A DNA stretch of 64,000 bases from Microbacteriaceae bacterium VKM Ac-2854 (GTDB taxonomy: Bacteria; Actinomycetota; Actinomycetes; Actinomycetales; Microbacteriaceae), in assembly GCA_013205085.1 (NCBI GenBank), contig JABMLH010000002.1, positions 251,425-315,424 of the forward strand, given 5' to 3'. The notes under the pieces were generated by a model. That model saw only the letters and a program-made list of their open reading frames with translations. It had not been told where the DNA came from and ran no database searches. Positions 24,922 through 33,777 of the stretch are shown here, piece by piece. Every line of letters starts with the position of its first letter. The stretch's first letter is position 1. The position numbers and the translations under genes were made by a program.

Positions 24922-26271
24922 ATGGATCAGACGGAGCGACAACAAGCACCGCACGCGGTGCGCGAGACGGTGAGAGAGTACGGCGACGAGGCCGCATTCC
25001 TCGGCCGCTCGATGTCGCCGATCGCGCTGAAGCGGGCGCAGGCACTGTACGCCGGGCATCGCGCGGCGATCGCGCATCCGGAGCTGTTCGCGACCGGACG
25101 GTCCGTGCGTTCGGATCAGATCAATGACCTGGCGGAGCGGTCGATCCGGGCGGAGTTCGCGCTGGTGATGGGCGTGTCGGAGAACGCCGCCGCCCGCGAG
25201 CTGGATCACGCGCAGCTGCTGATCGAGGAGCTGCCGCAGACGCGGGCGCTGCTCGCGGACGCCGCGATCTTGTGGGAGTGCGGGCAGCTGATCTGCAACG
25301 CCGCCCGCCGCGTGCCACTCACTTCGCGGGACGTGTACGACTGGCGCGCCGCACAGCTGGCGCCCGGGCTGCGACCGCACCAGCTCAAGCGTGCGCTCGC
25401 CCGCTTGGTGGAGACCTTGCAGGATCAGCCGCTCGCGGAGCGGCACGAGCTCGCGAAGGAGCGGCGCACCGTGTGGCTGACCCCGGAGGACGACGGGATG
25501 TGCGTCCTCTCCGCGCTGCTGCCCGCGCCGATCGCGCTCGGCGCGTACGACCGGCTCGACGCGATCGCGAAGATCATCCGAAAGGAAGACGAAGACGGCA
25601 CCGAGACGCGTACGTTGGCGCAGCTCCGGGCGGATGCGTTCGGGGACATCCTCATCGACGGCGACATCGCCGGCACCACCCCCGACTCCGACGACCGCGC
25701 CCGCACCTTCCTCCCCGGCGTGCGCGCGAAAGTGCGCATCATGGTCCCCGTCCTGACCGCCGCCGGCGAAGACGAGGAGAACGCGGAACTGGACGGCTAC
25801 GGACCCATCCCCGCCGACATGGCGCGCGAACTCGTCGGCACCGGCTCCGACTTCTACCGGGTACTCACCGACCCCATGACCTGCGCCCCCATCTCCGTCG
25901 AACGGCTCAAGCGGTTCCCGCCCGCGGAGATGCGGGTGTTCGTCCAGGTCCGGGACCTGACCTGCCGGTTCGCGGGCTGCACCCGACCCGCCGCGAAGGC
26001 GGAGATCGACCATGCCACCGAGTGGGCCAAGGGCGGCCACACCGCGATCCGGAACCTGCTGACGCTATGTGTCAGCCACCACCACGTCCGGCACGGGGAG
26101 CAATGGACCTACCGGCTCCACCCCGACGGAACCGCGGAATGGACCAGCCCGACCGGGAGACGAGTGACTACCCATCCACCGGAAGTCCCCGGAGCGACAC
26201 CCGGTCCGAGATTCCGGGACAAGCTGTTCAGCGAAGACCCACCACCGACAGCTGACGAAGCAGGGTTCTGA
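24922..26271 (+). CDS. DUF222 and HNH endonuclease protein
   Basis: 449 residues from ATG 24922. The N-terminal three-quarters is DUF222-like. The C-terminus carries an HNH domain seen as CRFAGCTRPA, the EIDHATEW segment and LCVSHHHVRH. Such proteins are abundant in actinobacteria and related to the mycobacterial 13E12 repeat family; they may be mobile, but mobility is not established. Here the gene stands, on the opposite strand, between the siderophore-binding protein and the permease/ATPase genes. The ribosome site is weak. No terminal inverted repeats or target duplications are evident at its edges. Confidence 0.85.
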   Translation: MDQTERQQAPHAVRETVREYGDEAAFLGRSMSPIALKRAQALYAGHRAAIAHPELFATGRSVRSDQINDLAERSIRAEFALVMGVSENAAARELDHAQLLIEELPQTRALLADAAILWECGQLICNAARRVPLTSRDVYDWRAAQLAPGLRPHQLKRALARLVETLQDQPLAERHELAKERRTVWLTPEDDGMCVLSALLPAPIALGAYDRLDAIAKIIRKEDEDGTETRTLAQLRADAFGDILIDGDIAGTTPDSDDRARTFLPGVRAKVRIMVPVLTAAGEDEENAELDGYGPIPADMARELVGTGSDFYRVLTDPMTCAPISVERLKRFPPAEMRVFVQVRDLTCRFAGCTRPAAKAEIDHATEWAKGGHTAIRNLLTLCVSHHHVRHGEQWTYRLHPDGTAEWTSPTGRRVTTHPPEVPGATPGPRFRDKLFSEDPPPTADEAGF

Positions 26272-26338
26272 CACACCCCTGACCGCGGATCGAGCCTGCC
26301 GAATCACTGATCGGTCGAGCTGTCCCGCGAGACTCGAG

Positions 26339-27151
26339 TCAGTGCGCGCCCATCAGCGGCACAACGAGCGGGGTGTGCGACTCGGGGTCGTCGATGATGC
26401 GGCAGCGCAGGCCGAAGACCTCGTAGACCAGCTCAGCGGTCACGATGTCGGACGGGTGTCCTTGCGCGATCACGCGGCCGTCCTTCATCGCGATCAGATG
26501 GGTCGCGTAGCGCGCCGCCTGGTTCAGGTCGTGCAGCACGGCGACGAGCGTGCGGCCCTCGCGATTCAGTCGCGTGAACAGATCCAGCAGCTCCACCTGG
26601 TGGGTGATGTCGAGGTAGGTGGTCGGCTCGTCCAGCAGCAGCAGCGGCGTCTCCTGCGCCAAAGCCATCGCGACCCAGACCCGCTGACGCTGTCCGCCCG
26701 AGAGCTCGTCGACGCCGCGCGAGGCCAGCTCGGTGGTGTTCGTGGCGGCCATCGCCGCCGTCACCGCCTCCTCATCCGCTTTCGACCACTGCTTCAGCAG
26801 CGACTGATGCGGATAGCGGCCGCGCGAGACCAGGTCGATCACTGTGATGCCATCGGGCGCGATCGAGGTCTGCGGCAGCAGGCCGACGCGCCGGGCGATC
26901 TCCTTGGCCGCGAAACTCGTGATGTTCGCGCCGTCCAGCAGCACGGCTCCCTTGCTCGGCTTGAGCAGGTGCGCGAGGGAGCGCAGCAGCGTCGATTTGC
27001 CGCACGCGTTCGGCCCGATGATCACGGTGAAGGAGTCGTCCGGGATCTCGATGTCGAGCCTCTGGATGATCGTGCGCTGGTCGTAGCCGACCTGCAGATC
27101 CCGGGCGGCCAGGCGGTTCTGAACCGGGGCATCGACGATGGTGGTCATCAT
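26339..27151 (-). CDS. Siderophore ABC transporter ATPase
   Basis: 270 residues. Walker A GPNACGKST (Ala replacing the more usual Gly), Q-loop LLPQ, signature LSGGQRQR, Walker B LLLLDEPT, D-loop and H-loop VLHDLNQA. FecE/FepC type, supplying ATP for ferri-siderophore import with the two permeases upstream. The ATG at 27151 overlaps the permease stop (ATGA) and is preceded by AGGAGG, so both coupling and an own ribosome site are present. It is the last gene of the four-gene minus-strand operon. Confidence 0.93.
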   Translation of the reverse strand: MMTTIVDAPVQNRLAARDLQVGYDQRTIIQRLDIEIPDDSFTVIIGPNACGKSTLLRSLAHLLKPSKGAVLLDGANITSFAAKEIARRVGLLPQTSIAPDGITVIDLVSRGRYPHQSLLKQWSKADEEAVTAAMAATNTTELASRGVDELSGGQRQRVWVAMALAQETPLLLLDEPTTYLDITHQVELLDLFTRLNREGRTLVAVLHDLNQAARYATHLIAMKDGRVIAQGHPSDIVTAELVYEVFGLRCRIIDDPESHTPLVVPLMGAH

Positions 27152-28185
27152 TTCCTCCTCGCCTGCGCGATGAGCAGGCCGATCAGGTAGAGGCCGCCGA
27201 TCGTCACCGTGACGGCGCCGACGGGCAGCTGGACGGGGGCGAGAGCGCGTTGCGCGACGATGTCGCTGACCAGCAGCAGCAGGGCGCCGAGCGCCGCGGA
27301 GGAGATCAGGCCGAGCCCGGCGGATCGGGTCAGCCGCTGGGCGAGCTGCGGCGCCGCGAGCGCGACGAACGCGATCGGGCCGGCGACCGCGGTGGTCGCG
27401 GCCGTGAACGCGACGCCGACGATGAGCAGCATCAGCCGCGTCCGCTCCAGGGGGATGCCGAGCGCCTTCGCCGCGTCGTCACCGAGCGCGAGCATCTGCA
27501 TCCGCCGCGACAGCAGCACCATGATCGGCACGAGGATCACCATCACGATCACGACCGGGACGACGTCCTTCCAGCCGATGTTCGAGAGCGAGCCGACGCC
27601 CCAGGAGGCGGCGGCGATCGCGGCCTCGAGGCTGGCGCGCAGCTTCAGGAAGGTGTTCACCGCGGCGAGCACCGCGCTGATCGCCAGGCCCACCACGATC
27701 AACCGGAAACCCTGCACCCCGCGCCGGTACGCCAGCAGGTACACGAGCAACGCGGTCGCGAGCCCGCCGACCAGCGCGCCCGCGGCGGTGGCGACGTAGT
27801 TGCCGCCGACGATCAGCAGCACCACCAGCGCGCCGGTGTAGGCGCCGGTGTTGAAGCCGATGATGTCGGGACTGCCGAGCGGATTGCGCGTCAGCGACTG
27901 GAACACGGCGCCCGAGAGCCCGAGCGCGGCGCCCGCGATCAGCGCGATCAGGATGCGCGGCAGCCGCCACTCCAGCACGATCCGCCGGATCCCCTCCTCG
28001 CCGCCGCCGGTCAGCGCCGTCCACAGCTCGCCGAGCGAGATCGGATAGTCGCCCAGCGTCAGCGCGTACCCGGCGGTCAGCAACGATACGACCGCGAGGA
28101 TCGAGACCACGATGACACCGCGGCGGTGCACCGGCAGGCTGATCGATCCGAGCCGCAGCACCGGGCGGGCGACGACAGCGCTCAC
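27148..28185 (-). CDS. Siderophore ABC transporter permease (second)
   Basis: About 345 residues with the FecCD fold, roughly nine to ten membrane segments. Diagnostic segments: WRLPRILIALIAGAALG, LTRNPLGSPDIIGF and a C-terminal GAVTVTIGGLYLIGL. The coupling-helix region is ALGDDAAKALGI. GTG 28185 overlaps the stop of the first permease. It partners with the other permease and the ATPase; the substrate-specific subunit is the lipoprotein at 23693. Confidence 0.92.
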   Translation of the reverse strand: MSAVVARPVLRLGSISLPVHRRGVIVVSILAVVSLLTAGYALTLGDYPISLGELWTALTGGGEEGIRRIVLEWRLPRILIALIAGAALGLSGAVFQSLTRNPLGSPDIIGFNTGAYTGALVVLLIVGGNYVATAAGALVGGLATALLVYLLAYRRGVQGFRLIVVGLAISAVLAAVNTFLKLRASLEAAIAAASWGVGSLSNIGWKDVVPVVIVMVILVPIMVLLSRRMQMLALGDDAAKALGIPLERTRLMLLIVGVAFTAATTAVAGPIAFVALAAPQLAQRLTRSAGLGLISSAALGALLLLVSDIVAQRALAPVQLPVGAVTVTIGGLYLIGLLIAQARRK

Positions 28186-29252
28186 AGGCCGCTCACCTTC
28201 GCGCGGCGCACCAGCAGGATCAGCACCGGCGCTCCGACGAACGCCGCGACCACACCGACGGGCATCTCGCCCTCGATGATCACGCGCCCGACGATGTCGG
28301 CGAGCAGGAAGATGATCGGCGCGAACACCGCGGACAACGGCAGCACCCAGCGCTGATCCGGCCCGACCACGGATCGGGCCAGGAACGGCACCATCAGCCC
28401 GAGGAATCCGATCGGCCCGGTCGCCGCGGTGGCGGATCCGCACAGCAGCGTGATCGCGACGACGGAGATCAGTCGGGTACGCAGGATGCGCGCACCGAGC
28501 GAGGTGGCCAGGTCGTCGCCCAGCGCGATCGCGTTCAGCGAGCGCGCGAGCAGCAGCGCGATGACCATGCCGACGACAGCGAACGGCAGCACTCCCCAGA
28601 GCACCTCGATCTGCCGCCCCTGCAGCGATCCCGCCTGCCAGAAGCGGATCTTGTCGAAGATGTCGGGATTCAGCAGCGTGATCGTGAAGGTGATGCCCTG
28701 CAGCACGGCCGAGAGGGCGACGCCCGCCAGCACCAGTCGCACCGGCGTGGCTCCGCTGCGCCCGCGCGATCCGATCAGGTAGACGATGATCGCCGCGAGT
28801 CCGGCGCCGAGGAAGGACCACCAGACGTAGCTGGTCACGTCGGCGACGCCGGCGATCGCGATGGAGACGACGACGGTGAAGTACGCGCCCTGGTTCACCC
28901 CGAGGATGCCGGGATCGGCCAGCGGGTTGCGGGTCACCGCCTGGATCAAGGCGCCGGCAATGCCGAGCGCGATGCCGACGACGACGCCCAGCAGCGTGCG
29001 CGGCACGCGGAACTGGGTCACCAGGACGGCGTTCGTATCCATGCCGCCGTGCAGCAGCGCCTGCCAGACGATGTCGGGCGCGATGTCGCCGGAGCCGATG
29101 AAGAGCGAGGCGCCGGCCAGCAGCACCAGCACCAGCAGCGACAGGGCGATGATGCCCAGCCGCGTGGCGGTCGTATGGGCGAGCCCGGCGGATCGACGCT
29201 GGGCGCGCGTCGCGGTCGGCGACAGCCGCAGGCTGTCGAGCGTCGAGGTCAC
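28182..29252 (-). CDS. Siderophore ABC transporter permease (first)
   Basis: 356 residues, FecCD family. Seen: FRVPRTLLGVVVGIALG, VTRNPLADPGILGVN, the ALGDDLATSLGARI coupling region and PVGVVAAFVGAP near the end. It begins with GTG 29252, ten bases downstream of the siderophore-interacting protein gene, so it sits in the same transcript. With 27148-28185 it forms the heterodimeric channel. Confidence 0.92.
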   Translation of the reverse strand: MTSTLDSLRLSPTATRAQRRSAGLAHTTATRLGIIALSLLVLVLLAGASLFIGSGDIAPDIVWQALLHGGMDTNAVLVTQFRVPRTLLGVVVGIALGIAGALIQAVTRNPLADPGILGVNQGAYFTVVVSIAIAGVADVTSYVWWSFLGAGLAAIIVYLIGSRGRSGATPVRLVLAGVALSAVLQGITFTITLLNPDIFDKIRFWQAGSLQGRQIEVLWGVLPFAVVGMVIALLLARSLNAIALGDDLATSLGARILRTRLISVVAITLLCGSATAATGPIGFLGLMVPFLARSVVGPDQRWVLPLSAVFAPIIFLLADIVGRVIIEGEMPVGVVAAFVGAPVLILLVRRAKVSGL

Positions 29253-29262
29253 CCGGCGTTCC

Positions 29263-30216
29263 TCAGTTCTGCTCGGAGCGGCCGTCGCGCCAGTAGCCCA
29301 TGAAGGCCACCTGTCGTCGATCCAGGCCCAGGCCGGTGACCAGGTCGCGACGGATCAGCTTGACCCCCGCCGCCTCGCCGGCGATCCAGGCGTAGAGCCC
29401 GGCCTCGTCGGCGCCGATCGCGACGGTCTCATCCGGCACGTCCCAGAGGATCTCGGTGTCGACGTCCACGTCATCCAGCACCACGCCGTGGTGGTGAGCA
29501 GTGAGATAGCGCTTGGCCCAGTGCTTGACCTCGCGGCGCAGCTTCGTGCCGTACGCGGCGCCGTCGCGGCTGATCCAGGTGACGCTGATGCCGGCCGGAG
29601 CCGCGAGTTCGAGCCGATCCTGCTCCCCCGGCACCTCCAGGAAGACGGCTCCCGTGGCCGCAGGGTGCAGCGCCTCGAGGATCGAGGAGATCGCGGGCAC
29701 GGCGGTCTCGTCGCCCGCGAGCAGGAAGGATCGCGCCGCACCGGGGTGCCAGGCGATGCCGCCGAGATTGTCCTCCGCGAGCGCATCCGGGCCGATCAGC
29801 ACCAGCTCGTCGTTCGGTCGCGCCGCGGCGACCCACGCGGAGGCCGGACCGGCGTCACCGTGCGCGACGAAGTCGACGTCGACCTCGCTCGCCTCGGGAC
29901 GCACCGCGCGCACCGTGTAGGTGCGGATGGGATTGCGGCGGGCGTCGTCCAGCTGCCGCCAGCCGTCGTACCAGTCGGCCGCGAACCCGGTCACCGAATC
30001 CGCGTCGGCCATCGCGCCGACGAAGCGGTCGATGTCGCTCTGCGGCGTGGGCAGCACGAGCTTGATCCGCATGTCGAGCCCGCCGGTACCGAACTCGTCG
30101 AGGTCGTCCCCGGTGAAGGTGACGCGGACGAAGTGCGGCGAGAGCCGCCGGATGCCGGCGACGGATACGCGGAAGGGTCGGTACCCCGGACGCGCGGGAG
30201 CCTCGGTCGTCAGCAT
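29263..30216 (-). CDS. Siderophore-interacting protein (ferric-siderophore reductase)
   Basis: About 317 residues. N-terminal FAD-binding beta barrel (VRVTFTGDDLDEF, then the RTYTVR flavin-binding motif near residue 95) and C-terminal NAD(P)H domain (SFLLAGDETAVPAI). SIP/ViuB-type enzymes reduce Fe(III)-siderophores to release iron in the cytosol. ATG 30216 is preferred over a TTG two codons upstream. It leads the permease-ATPase operon, and a weak iron box lies at 30231-30249. Confidence 0.9.
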   Translation of the reverse strand: MLTTEAPARPGYRPFRVSVAGIRRLSPHFVRVTFTGDDLDEFGTGGLDMRIKLVLPTPQSDIDRFVGAMADADSVTGFAADWYDGWRQLDDARRNPIRTYTVRAVRPEASEVDVDFVAHGDAGPASAWVAAARPNDELVLIGPDALAEDNLGGIAWHPGAARSFLLAGDETAVPAISSILEALHPAATGAVFLEVPGEQDRLELAAPAGISVTWISRDGAAYGTKLRREVKHWAKRYLTAHHHGVVLDDVDVDTEILWDVPDETVAIGADEAGLYAWIAGEAAGVKLIRRDLVTGLGLDRRQVAFMGYWRDGRSEQN

Positions 30217-30230
30217 GCGCAACAGTATGG

Positions 30231-30249
30231 CATGGCTACCCTTACCTCA
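30231..30249. promoter_or_regulatory. Weak iron box
   Basis: CATGGCTACCCTTACCTCA matches the iron-box consensus at about 11 of 19 positions and lies 15 bp upstream of the siderophore-interacting protein gene. The position supports a functional role despite the modest score. Confidence 0.5.
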
Positions 30250-30282
30250 GCCGATGCTGTCCGCTGCCGTACCGTGGGGCCG

Positions 30283-30705
30283 GTGATCATCGAGCTGCGC
30301 CCCGCGACCGCGACCGACGCCGCCTGGATCGCCGAACTGCGCGCCGAAGTGATGCGGCCCGACCTCGAACGCGTAGGGGTCTTCTCACCGGTCCGGGTGC
30401 GACGGCGCTTCCTCGACGCGTTCGATTCGGCGCACACGTCCGTGATCGTGCTCGACGGAGTCGACGTCGGATCGGTCGCCGTGCGACCCGACGCCGACGC
30501 GCATTGGGTCGAACACTTCTATCTCGCGGTGTCGGCCCAGGGTCGCGGCGTCGGTGGCGTGGTCCTGCGCCGCGTACTGGGCACCCTGCCGGGCACCGTG
30601 CGGATCGACGTGCTCCGCGGCAGCCGCGCCCGACGCCTCTACGAACGCCACGGCTTCCGGCACGAATCCTTCGACGGCGTCGACGAGTTCCTCCGGCTGC
30701 GCTGA
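30283..30705 (+). CDS. GNAT acetyltransferase
   Basis: 140 residues, GTG start. GNAT fold: ELRPATATDAAWIAELR at the N-terminus, the acetyl-CoA pyrophosphate-binding AQGRGVGG near residue 86, and a late YERHGFRHES. Substrate unknown. Divergent from the siderophore operon by 66 bp; it may share the iron-box region, though whether it is iron-regulated is not clear. Confidence 0.85.
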   Translation: MIIELRPATATDAAWIAELRAEVMRPDLERVGVFSPVRVRRRFLDAFDSAHTSVIVLDGVDVGSVAVRPDADAHWVEHFYLAVSAQGRGVGGVVLRRVLGTLPGTVRIDVLRGSRARRLYERHGFRHESFDGVDEFLRLR

Positions 30706-30742
30706 GTCGGGCCGAACCGGGCTGCGGCTCCTCGATCGCAGC

Positions 30743-31696
30743 TCAGGCCCGGGAGATCTCCATCAGCGCGTCCGCGAGGTCGGGATGGGCGAACTCGAAA
30801 CCCGCCTCGCTCAGCCGCTCGGGCAGCACCCATCGACTCTTGAGCACCATCTCCGACTCCGTGCGCAGCGCCCACATCGCCGGTTCCAGCATCCACCGCG
30901 CGGCGGGCAGGCCCCAGGCGCGGCCGGCGGCCCAGCGCATCCGACGCATCACCTCGGTGTTGTCGCTCGGGTTCGGCGCGGCGATGTTCACCGGCCCGTC
31001 GAGGTCGGAGTCGGCGAGGAACCGGATCGCGCGGTAGACGTCGTCGACGTGCACCCAGCTGAACCGCTGCCGCCCTCGCGTGGGCCGCTCGACGTGGTGG
31101 ACGCCCGCTCGCGCCCGCGCCTCGCTCGCCGGCCACGCGCCGTCGTACTGCGCGCCGCCGAGGCCGAGCCGGCCGAGCCGGAGCAGGGTGTCGGTCGCCG
31201 GTCCGTCGCCGAGCACGATCGCCATCCGCAACGCGATCCGGCGCGTCGCGGGCAACTCGCCGCGGAAGAACTCCTGCTCCCACGAACGCGCCACATCGAC
31301 CGAGAAGCCCACCCCGAACTCGCCCGTCGACTCCGTCTGCGGGCGGTCGTCGGCGTGCCGGTAGATGGTCGCCGTGCTGGAGTTGAGCCAGACCCGTGGC
31401 GGCGCGCTCGCGAGCAGCACGGCCTCCCGCAACTCGGCGGTGGTCTCGAGCCTCGATCGGAAGATCTCGGCGCGATTCGCGTCCGTGTAGCGGCAGTTGA
31501 CGCTCTTGCCGGCCAGGTTCACCAGCAGGTCGGCGCCGTCGAGCAACCCCGCGATCGCGTCGGTGTCGCCCCAGCGCGCGTCCGGACCGGTGCGACCGAT
31601 GCGGCGGACGGTGAAGCCATCGCGCTCGAACGCGGCGGCGAGTTCGGTACCGAGGAATCCGCTCGCGCCGGCGAGGACAACGGTGGCTGCGCTCAT
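30743..31696 (-). CDS. TIGR01777-type epimerase
   Basis: 317 residues. N-terminal GASGFLG nucleotide-binding motif, NLAGKSVNCRYT, NSSTATIYRH and VHVDDVYRAI. The C-terminal DUF1731-like region carries RWVLPERLSEAGFEF, which defines the TIGR01777/SulA-like NAD(P)-dependent epimerase family. The physiological substrate of this family is unknown. ATG 31696 is chosen over a GTG one codon upstream. Confidence 0.88.
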   Translation of the reverse strand: MSAATVVLAGASGFLGTELAAAFERDGFTVRRIGRTGPDARWGDTDAIAGLLDGADLLVNLAGKSVNCRYTDANRAEIFRSRLETTAELREAVLLASAPPRVWLNSSTATIYRHADDRPQTESTGEFGVGFSVDVARSWEQEFFRGELPATRRIALRMAIVLGDGPATDTLLRLGRLGLGGAQYDGAWPASEARARAGVHHVERPTRGRQRFSWVHVDDVYRAIRFLADSDLDGPVNIAAPNPSDNTEVMRRMRWAAGRAWGLPAARWMLEPAMWALRTESEMVLKSRWVLPERLSEAGFEFAHPDLADALMEISRA

Positions 31697-31724
31697 CACC
31701 CCAGTCTGCCGGACGCGGGTCGGG

Positions 31725-32174
31725 TCAGGAGGACACGGAGCGCTCGGCGTGCTGCTCGGCGGCGACCTCGAGGCGGGCGGTCACGTCGAGCGAGAGCTCG
31801 TGCACCAGCGCGCCGTGACCACCGATCCAGGCGCAGAAGTCGTGTCGGTCATCGCTCCACGGCGTATCCTCGCCGAGCACCGACATCTCGCCGACCCAGG
31901 CGCGCACCGCGCGGTCGAGGGCGACGCCGTGACCGCAGAGCGCACCGGTTCCCGGGGCGCCCGAGCGGGTCGCCCGGCTGAGCCAGGTGACGGTGAAGCG
32001 AGCGGGGGCGCTGAGCGGCGGCAGACCGCGCGCATCCTCGACCTCGACGAACACCTGCCCGCGTGCCGAAGCGGGCAACGCATCCAGCAGCGCCTGAATC
32101 ATCGGCACAACGCTCTCGTCGCCCGCGATCAGATACTGCTTCGCCCCGGTGGCGGGCCCCTCGATCATGCACAT
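31725..32174 (-). CDS. SIP-domain protein lacking the FAD domain
   Basis: 149 residues. It matches only the C-terminal NAD(P)H half of siderophore-interacting proteins: AKQYLIAGDESVVPMIQALLDALP, as two parts AKQYLIAGDESV and VPMIQALLDALP, then FVEVEDARGLPPL and the final WIGGHGALVHELS. No FAD-binding barrel or RTYTVR motif precedes it. Either it works with a separate flavoprotein or it is the surviving half of a larger gene. A good iron box lies 13 bp upstream of the ATG, so it looks expressed under iron limitation. Confidence 0.75.
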   Translation of the reverse strand: MCMIEGPATGAKQYLIAGDESVVPMIQALLDALPASARGQVFVEVEDARGLPPLSAPARFTVTWLSRATRSGAPGTGALCGHGVALDRAVRAWVGEMSVLGEDTPWSDDRHDFCAWIGGHGALVHELSLDVTARLEVAAEQHAERSVSS

Positions 32175-32186
32175 GTCCCGGCCAGT

Positions 32187-32205
32187 ATAGGCATGCCTAA
32201 CCTCA
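32187..32205. promoter_or_regulatory. DtxR/IdeR iron box upstream of SIP-domain gene
   Basis: ATAGGCATGCCTAACCTCA matches the iron-box consensus at about 13 of 19 positions, with a clean CCTAACCT half. It sits immediately upstream of the start at 32174, where binding would block transcription or initiation. Confidence 0.7.
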
Positions 32206-32220
32206 CCCCCGCTACCCTTG

Positions 32221-32265
32221 GCGAAAAGTTGCAGCCCTGACTCAGCCGGGGCTGCAACTTTTCGC
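32221..32265. terminator. 17-bp perfect stem after amidase gene
   Basis: GCGAAAAGTTGCAGCCC at 32221-32237 pairs perfectly with 32249-32265 around an 11-nt loop. It lies downstream of the amidase gene (minus strand, ending at 32312). Read on that strand the hairpin ends in an AAGTTGC...TTTTCGC type arm; it can act as a terminator. No second copy was found in the window. Confidence 0.7.
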
Positions 32266-32311
32266 GTGGGGGCGCGTCACCACGGCGCGGGCGGGGCGCC
32301 AGGAGCGCGCG

Positions 32312-33733
32312 TCACCACTGGGGCGGGTGGCGGCGGTGCCAGCGGAGGCGGCGCTCGAGTTGGGCGCCGAGGGAGAGCAGGGTGCGTTCGGCGCCGGGGC
32401 GGCCGATGAGTTGTACGCCCATGGGCAGGCCGTCCGGTGTCTGCGACACCGGCAGGGTGATCGCGGGCAGCCCGGACACATTGAGGAAGGAGGTGTACGG
32501 CGTGTACCGCACCTGCTGTGCGAAGTTGAGTTCCGGATCCTCGCAGTCGTACCAGCCGACCGGCCTCGGTGTCATCGCGAGCGACGGGGTCAGCACGGCG
32601 TCGAAGCGATCGAACGCCGCGATCACCGAACGCTCGTAGGCCGAGAGCACCTGCAGGGCCGCGGAGAACTCGCGCGCGGTGCGCCGGCGCCCCTCCCCGA
32701 TCAGCCAGCGCGTGAGCGGCTCGACCCGATCGAGCTGTTCACCCTCCGCCGGGATGCCTGCAGCGCCGGCCTGCCACAGCATCCGGAAAGCGTCCGGGTA
32801 CTGCTCGCTCGGCGGCAGCGCGGCCTCGTCCAGTCCGTGCCCGAGCGCGGTCAGCGCCGCGATGCCTTCGTCCAGCGCGGTGCGCGCCTCCGGTTCCAGC
32901 ACGATGTCGTAGGCGGAGTCCCAGGGCGACGCGGTGAGCACACCGATCTCGAAGCGGCCCTCGCCGCGTACCGCCGCACCCAGGAAGGAGCCCTCGTCGT
33001 CCTCCGGGGCGGCCACCGCGTACGGATGCGGGATGCGCCCGTTGCGCCGGCCGAGCATGCCCTCGAACAGCAGCGCCGCATCCGCCACCGAGCGCGCGAT
33101 CGGCCCGTTCACCACCAATCCGCCGGGGCTGGACAGCCCGGATCCGGAGGGCACCCGACCGCGCGAGGGCTTGAGCCCCACCAGCCCGCACGCCGCGGCG
33201 GGGATGCGGATGGATCCGCCGCCGTCGGAGCCGGGCGCGAAGGGCAGCAGTCCCGCCGCGACCGCGACCGCCGCTCCCCCGCTGGAGCCGCCGGCGCCGC
33301 GCGTGGTGTCCCAGGGCGTGACGGCGGGCGGGCCGACGAGGCTCTCGGTGTAGGAGGGCATCCCGAACTCGGGCGCCGCCGTCTTGCCGAGGCTCACGGC
33401 CCCGGCCGCGTCGAGGGTGCGCACGATCTCGTCGGATTCGTCCGGCACGTTCTGCTCGAACAGCCGCGAGCCGAAGGTGGTGCGCACACCGGCCCGCTGC
33501 CAGAGGTCTTTGTCGCCGCTCGGCAGGCCCCACAGCTCGGCGGTATTCGGCTCCGCGATCGCGGCCGCGCGACGGCGCGCGGCGTCGGCCGTCACCGTGG
33601 TGAACGCGCCGAGCGCGGGATTCAGCCGCTCGATCCGCGCGAGGTAGTGCTCGGTCAGTTCGAGCGGAGAGATCTCGCCGCGGTGCAGCCAGTCCCACTG
33701 CTCCTGGGCGCTGAGGTGATGGAGTTCGAACAC
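32312..33733 (-). CDS. Amidase signature family hydrolase
   Basis: 473 residues. Ser-cisSer-Lys triad elements: GDKDLW (Lys), GGSSGGAA (Ser pair) and a conserved GSDGGGSIRIPA stretch. Amidase, GatA and related enzymes share this fold; with no GatB/GatC genes adjacent, a stand-alone amide hydrolase is more likely. GTG 33733 is the start, supported by the AEQWDWL N-terminal conservation of the frame. Soluble, no signal peptide. Confidence 0.9.
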   Translation of the reverse strand: MFELHHLSAQEQWDWLHRGEISPLELTEHYLARIERLNPALGAFTTVTADAARRRAAAIAEPNTAELWGLPSGDKDLWQRAGVRTTFGSRLFEQNVPDESDEIVRTLDAAGAVSLGKTAAPEFGMPSYTESLVGPPAVTPWDTTRGAGGSSGGAAVAVAAGLLPFAPGSDGGGSIRIPAAACGLVGLKPSRGRVPSGSGLSSPGGLVVNGPIARSVADAALLFEGMLGRRNGRIPHPYAVAAPEDDEGSFLGAAVRGEGRFEIGVLTASPWDSAYDIVLEPEARTALDEGIAALTALGHGLDEAALPPSEQYPDAFRMLWQAGAAGIPAEGEQLDRVEPLTRWLIGEGRRRTAREFSAALQVLSAYERSVIAAFDRFDAVLTPSLAMTPRPVGWYDCEDPELNFAQQVRYTPYTSFLNVSGLPAITLPVSQTPDGLPMGVQLIGRPGAERTLLSLGAQLERRLRWHRRHPPQW

Positions 33734-33736
33734 GCA

Positions 33737-33769
33737 GAAGACCCTACGCCGCGAGGGCGCAGGGTCTTC
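33737..33769. terminator. Hairpin between hexapeptide gene and amidase
   Basis: GAAGACCCT (33737-33745) pairs perfectly with AGGGTCTTC (33761-33769), loop 15 nt. It follows the hexapeptide gene on the minus strand and immediately precedes the amidase start. Confidence 0.6.
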
Positions 33770-33777
33770 GACTGGTG

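Noticed and set aside
24922-26271. DUF222-HNH gene as a complete insertion sequence
   Set aside because: No terminal inverted repeats or target-site duplication were found at its edges.
30706-30742. Terminator between the GNAT and epimerase genes
   Set aside because: Only a short GCTGCG/CGCAGC pairing is present, too weak to list.
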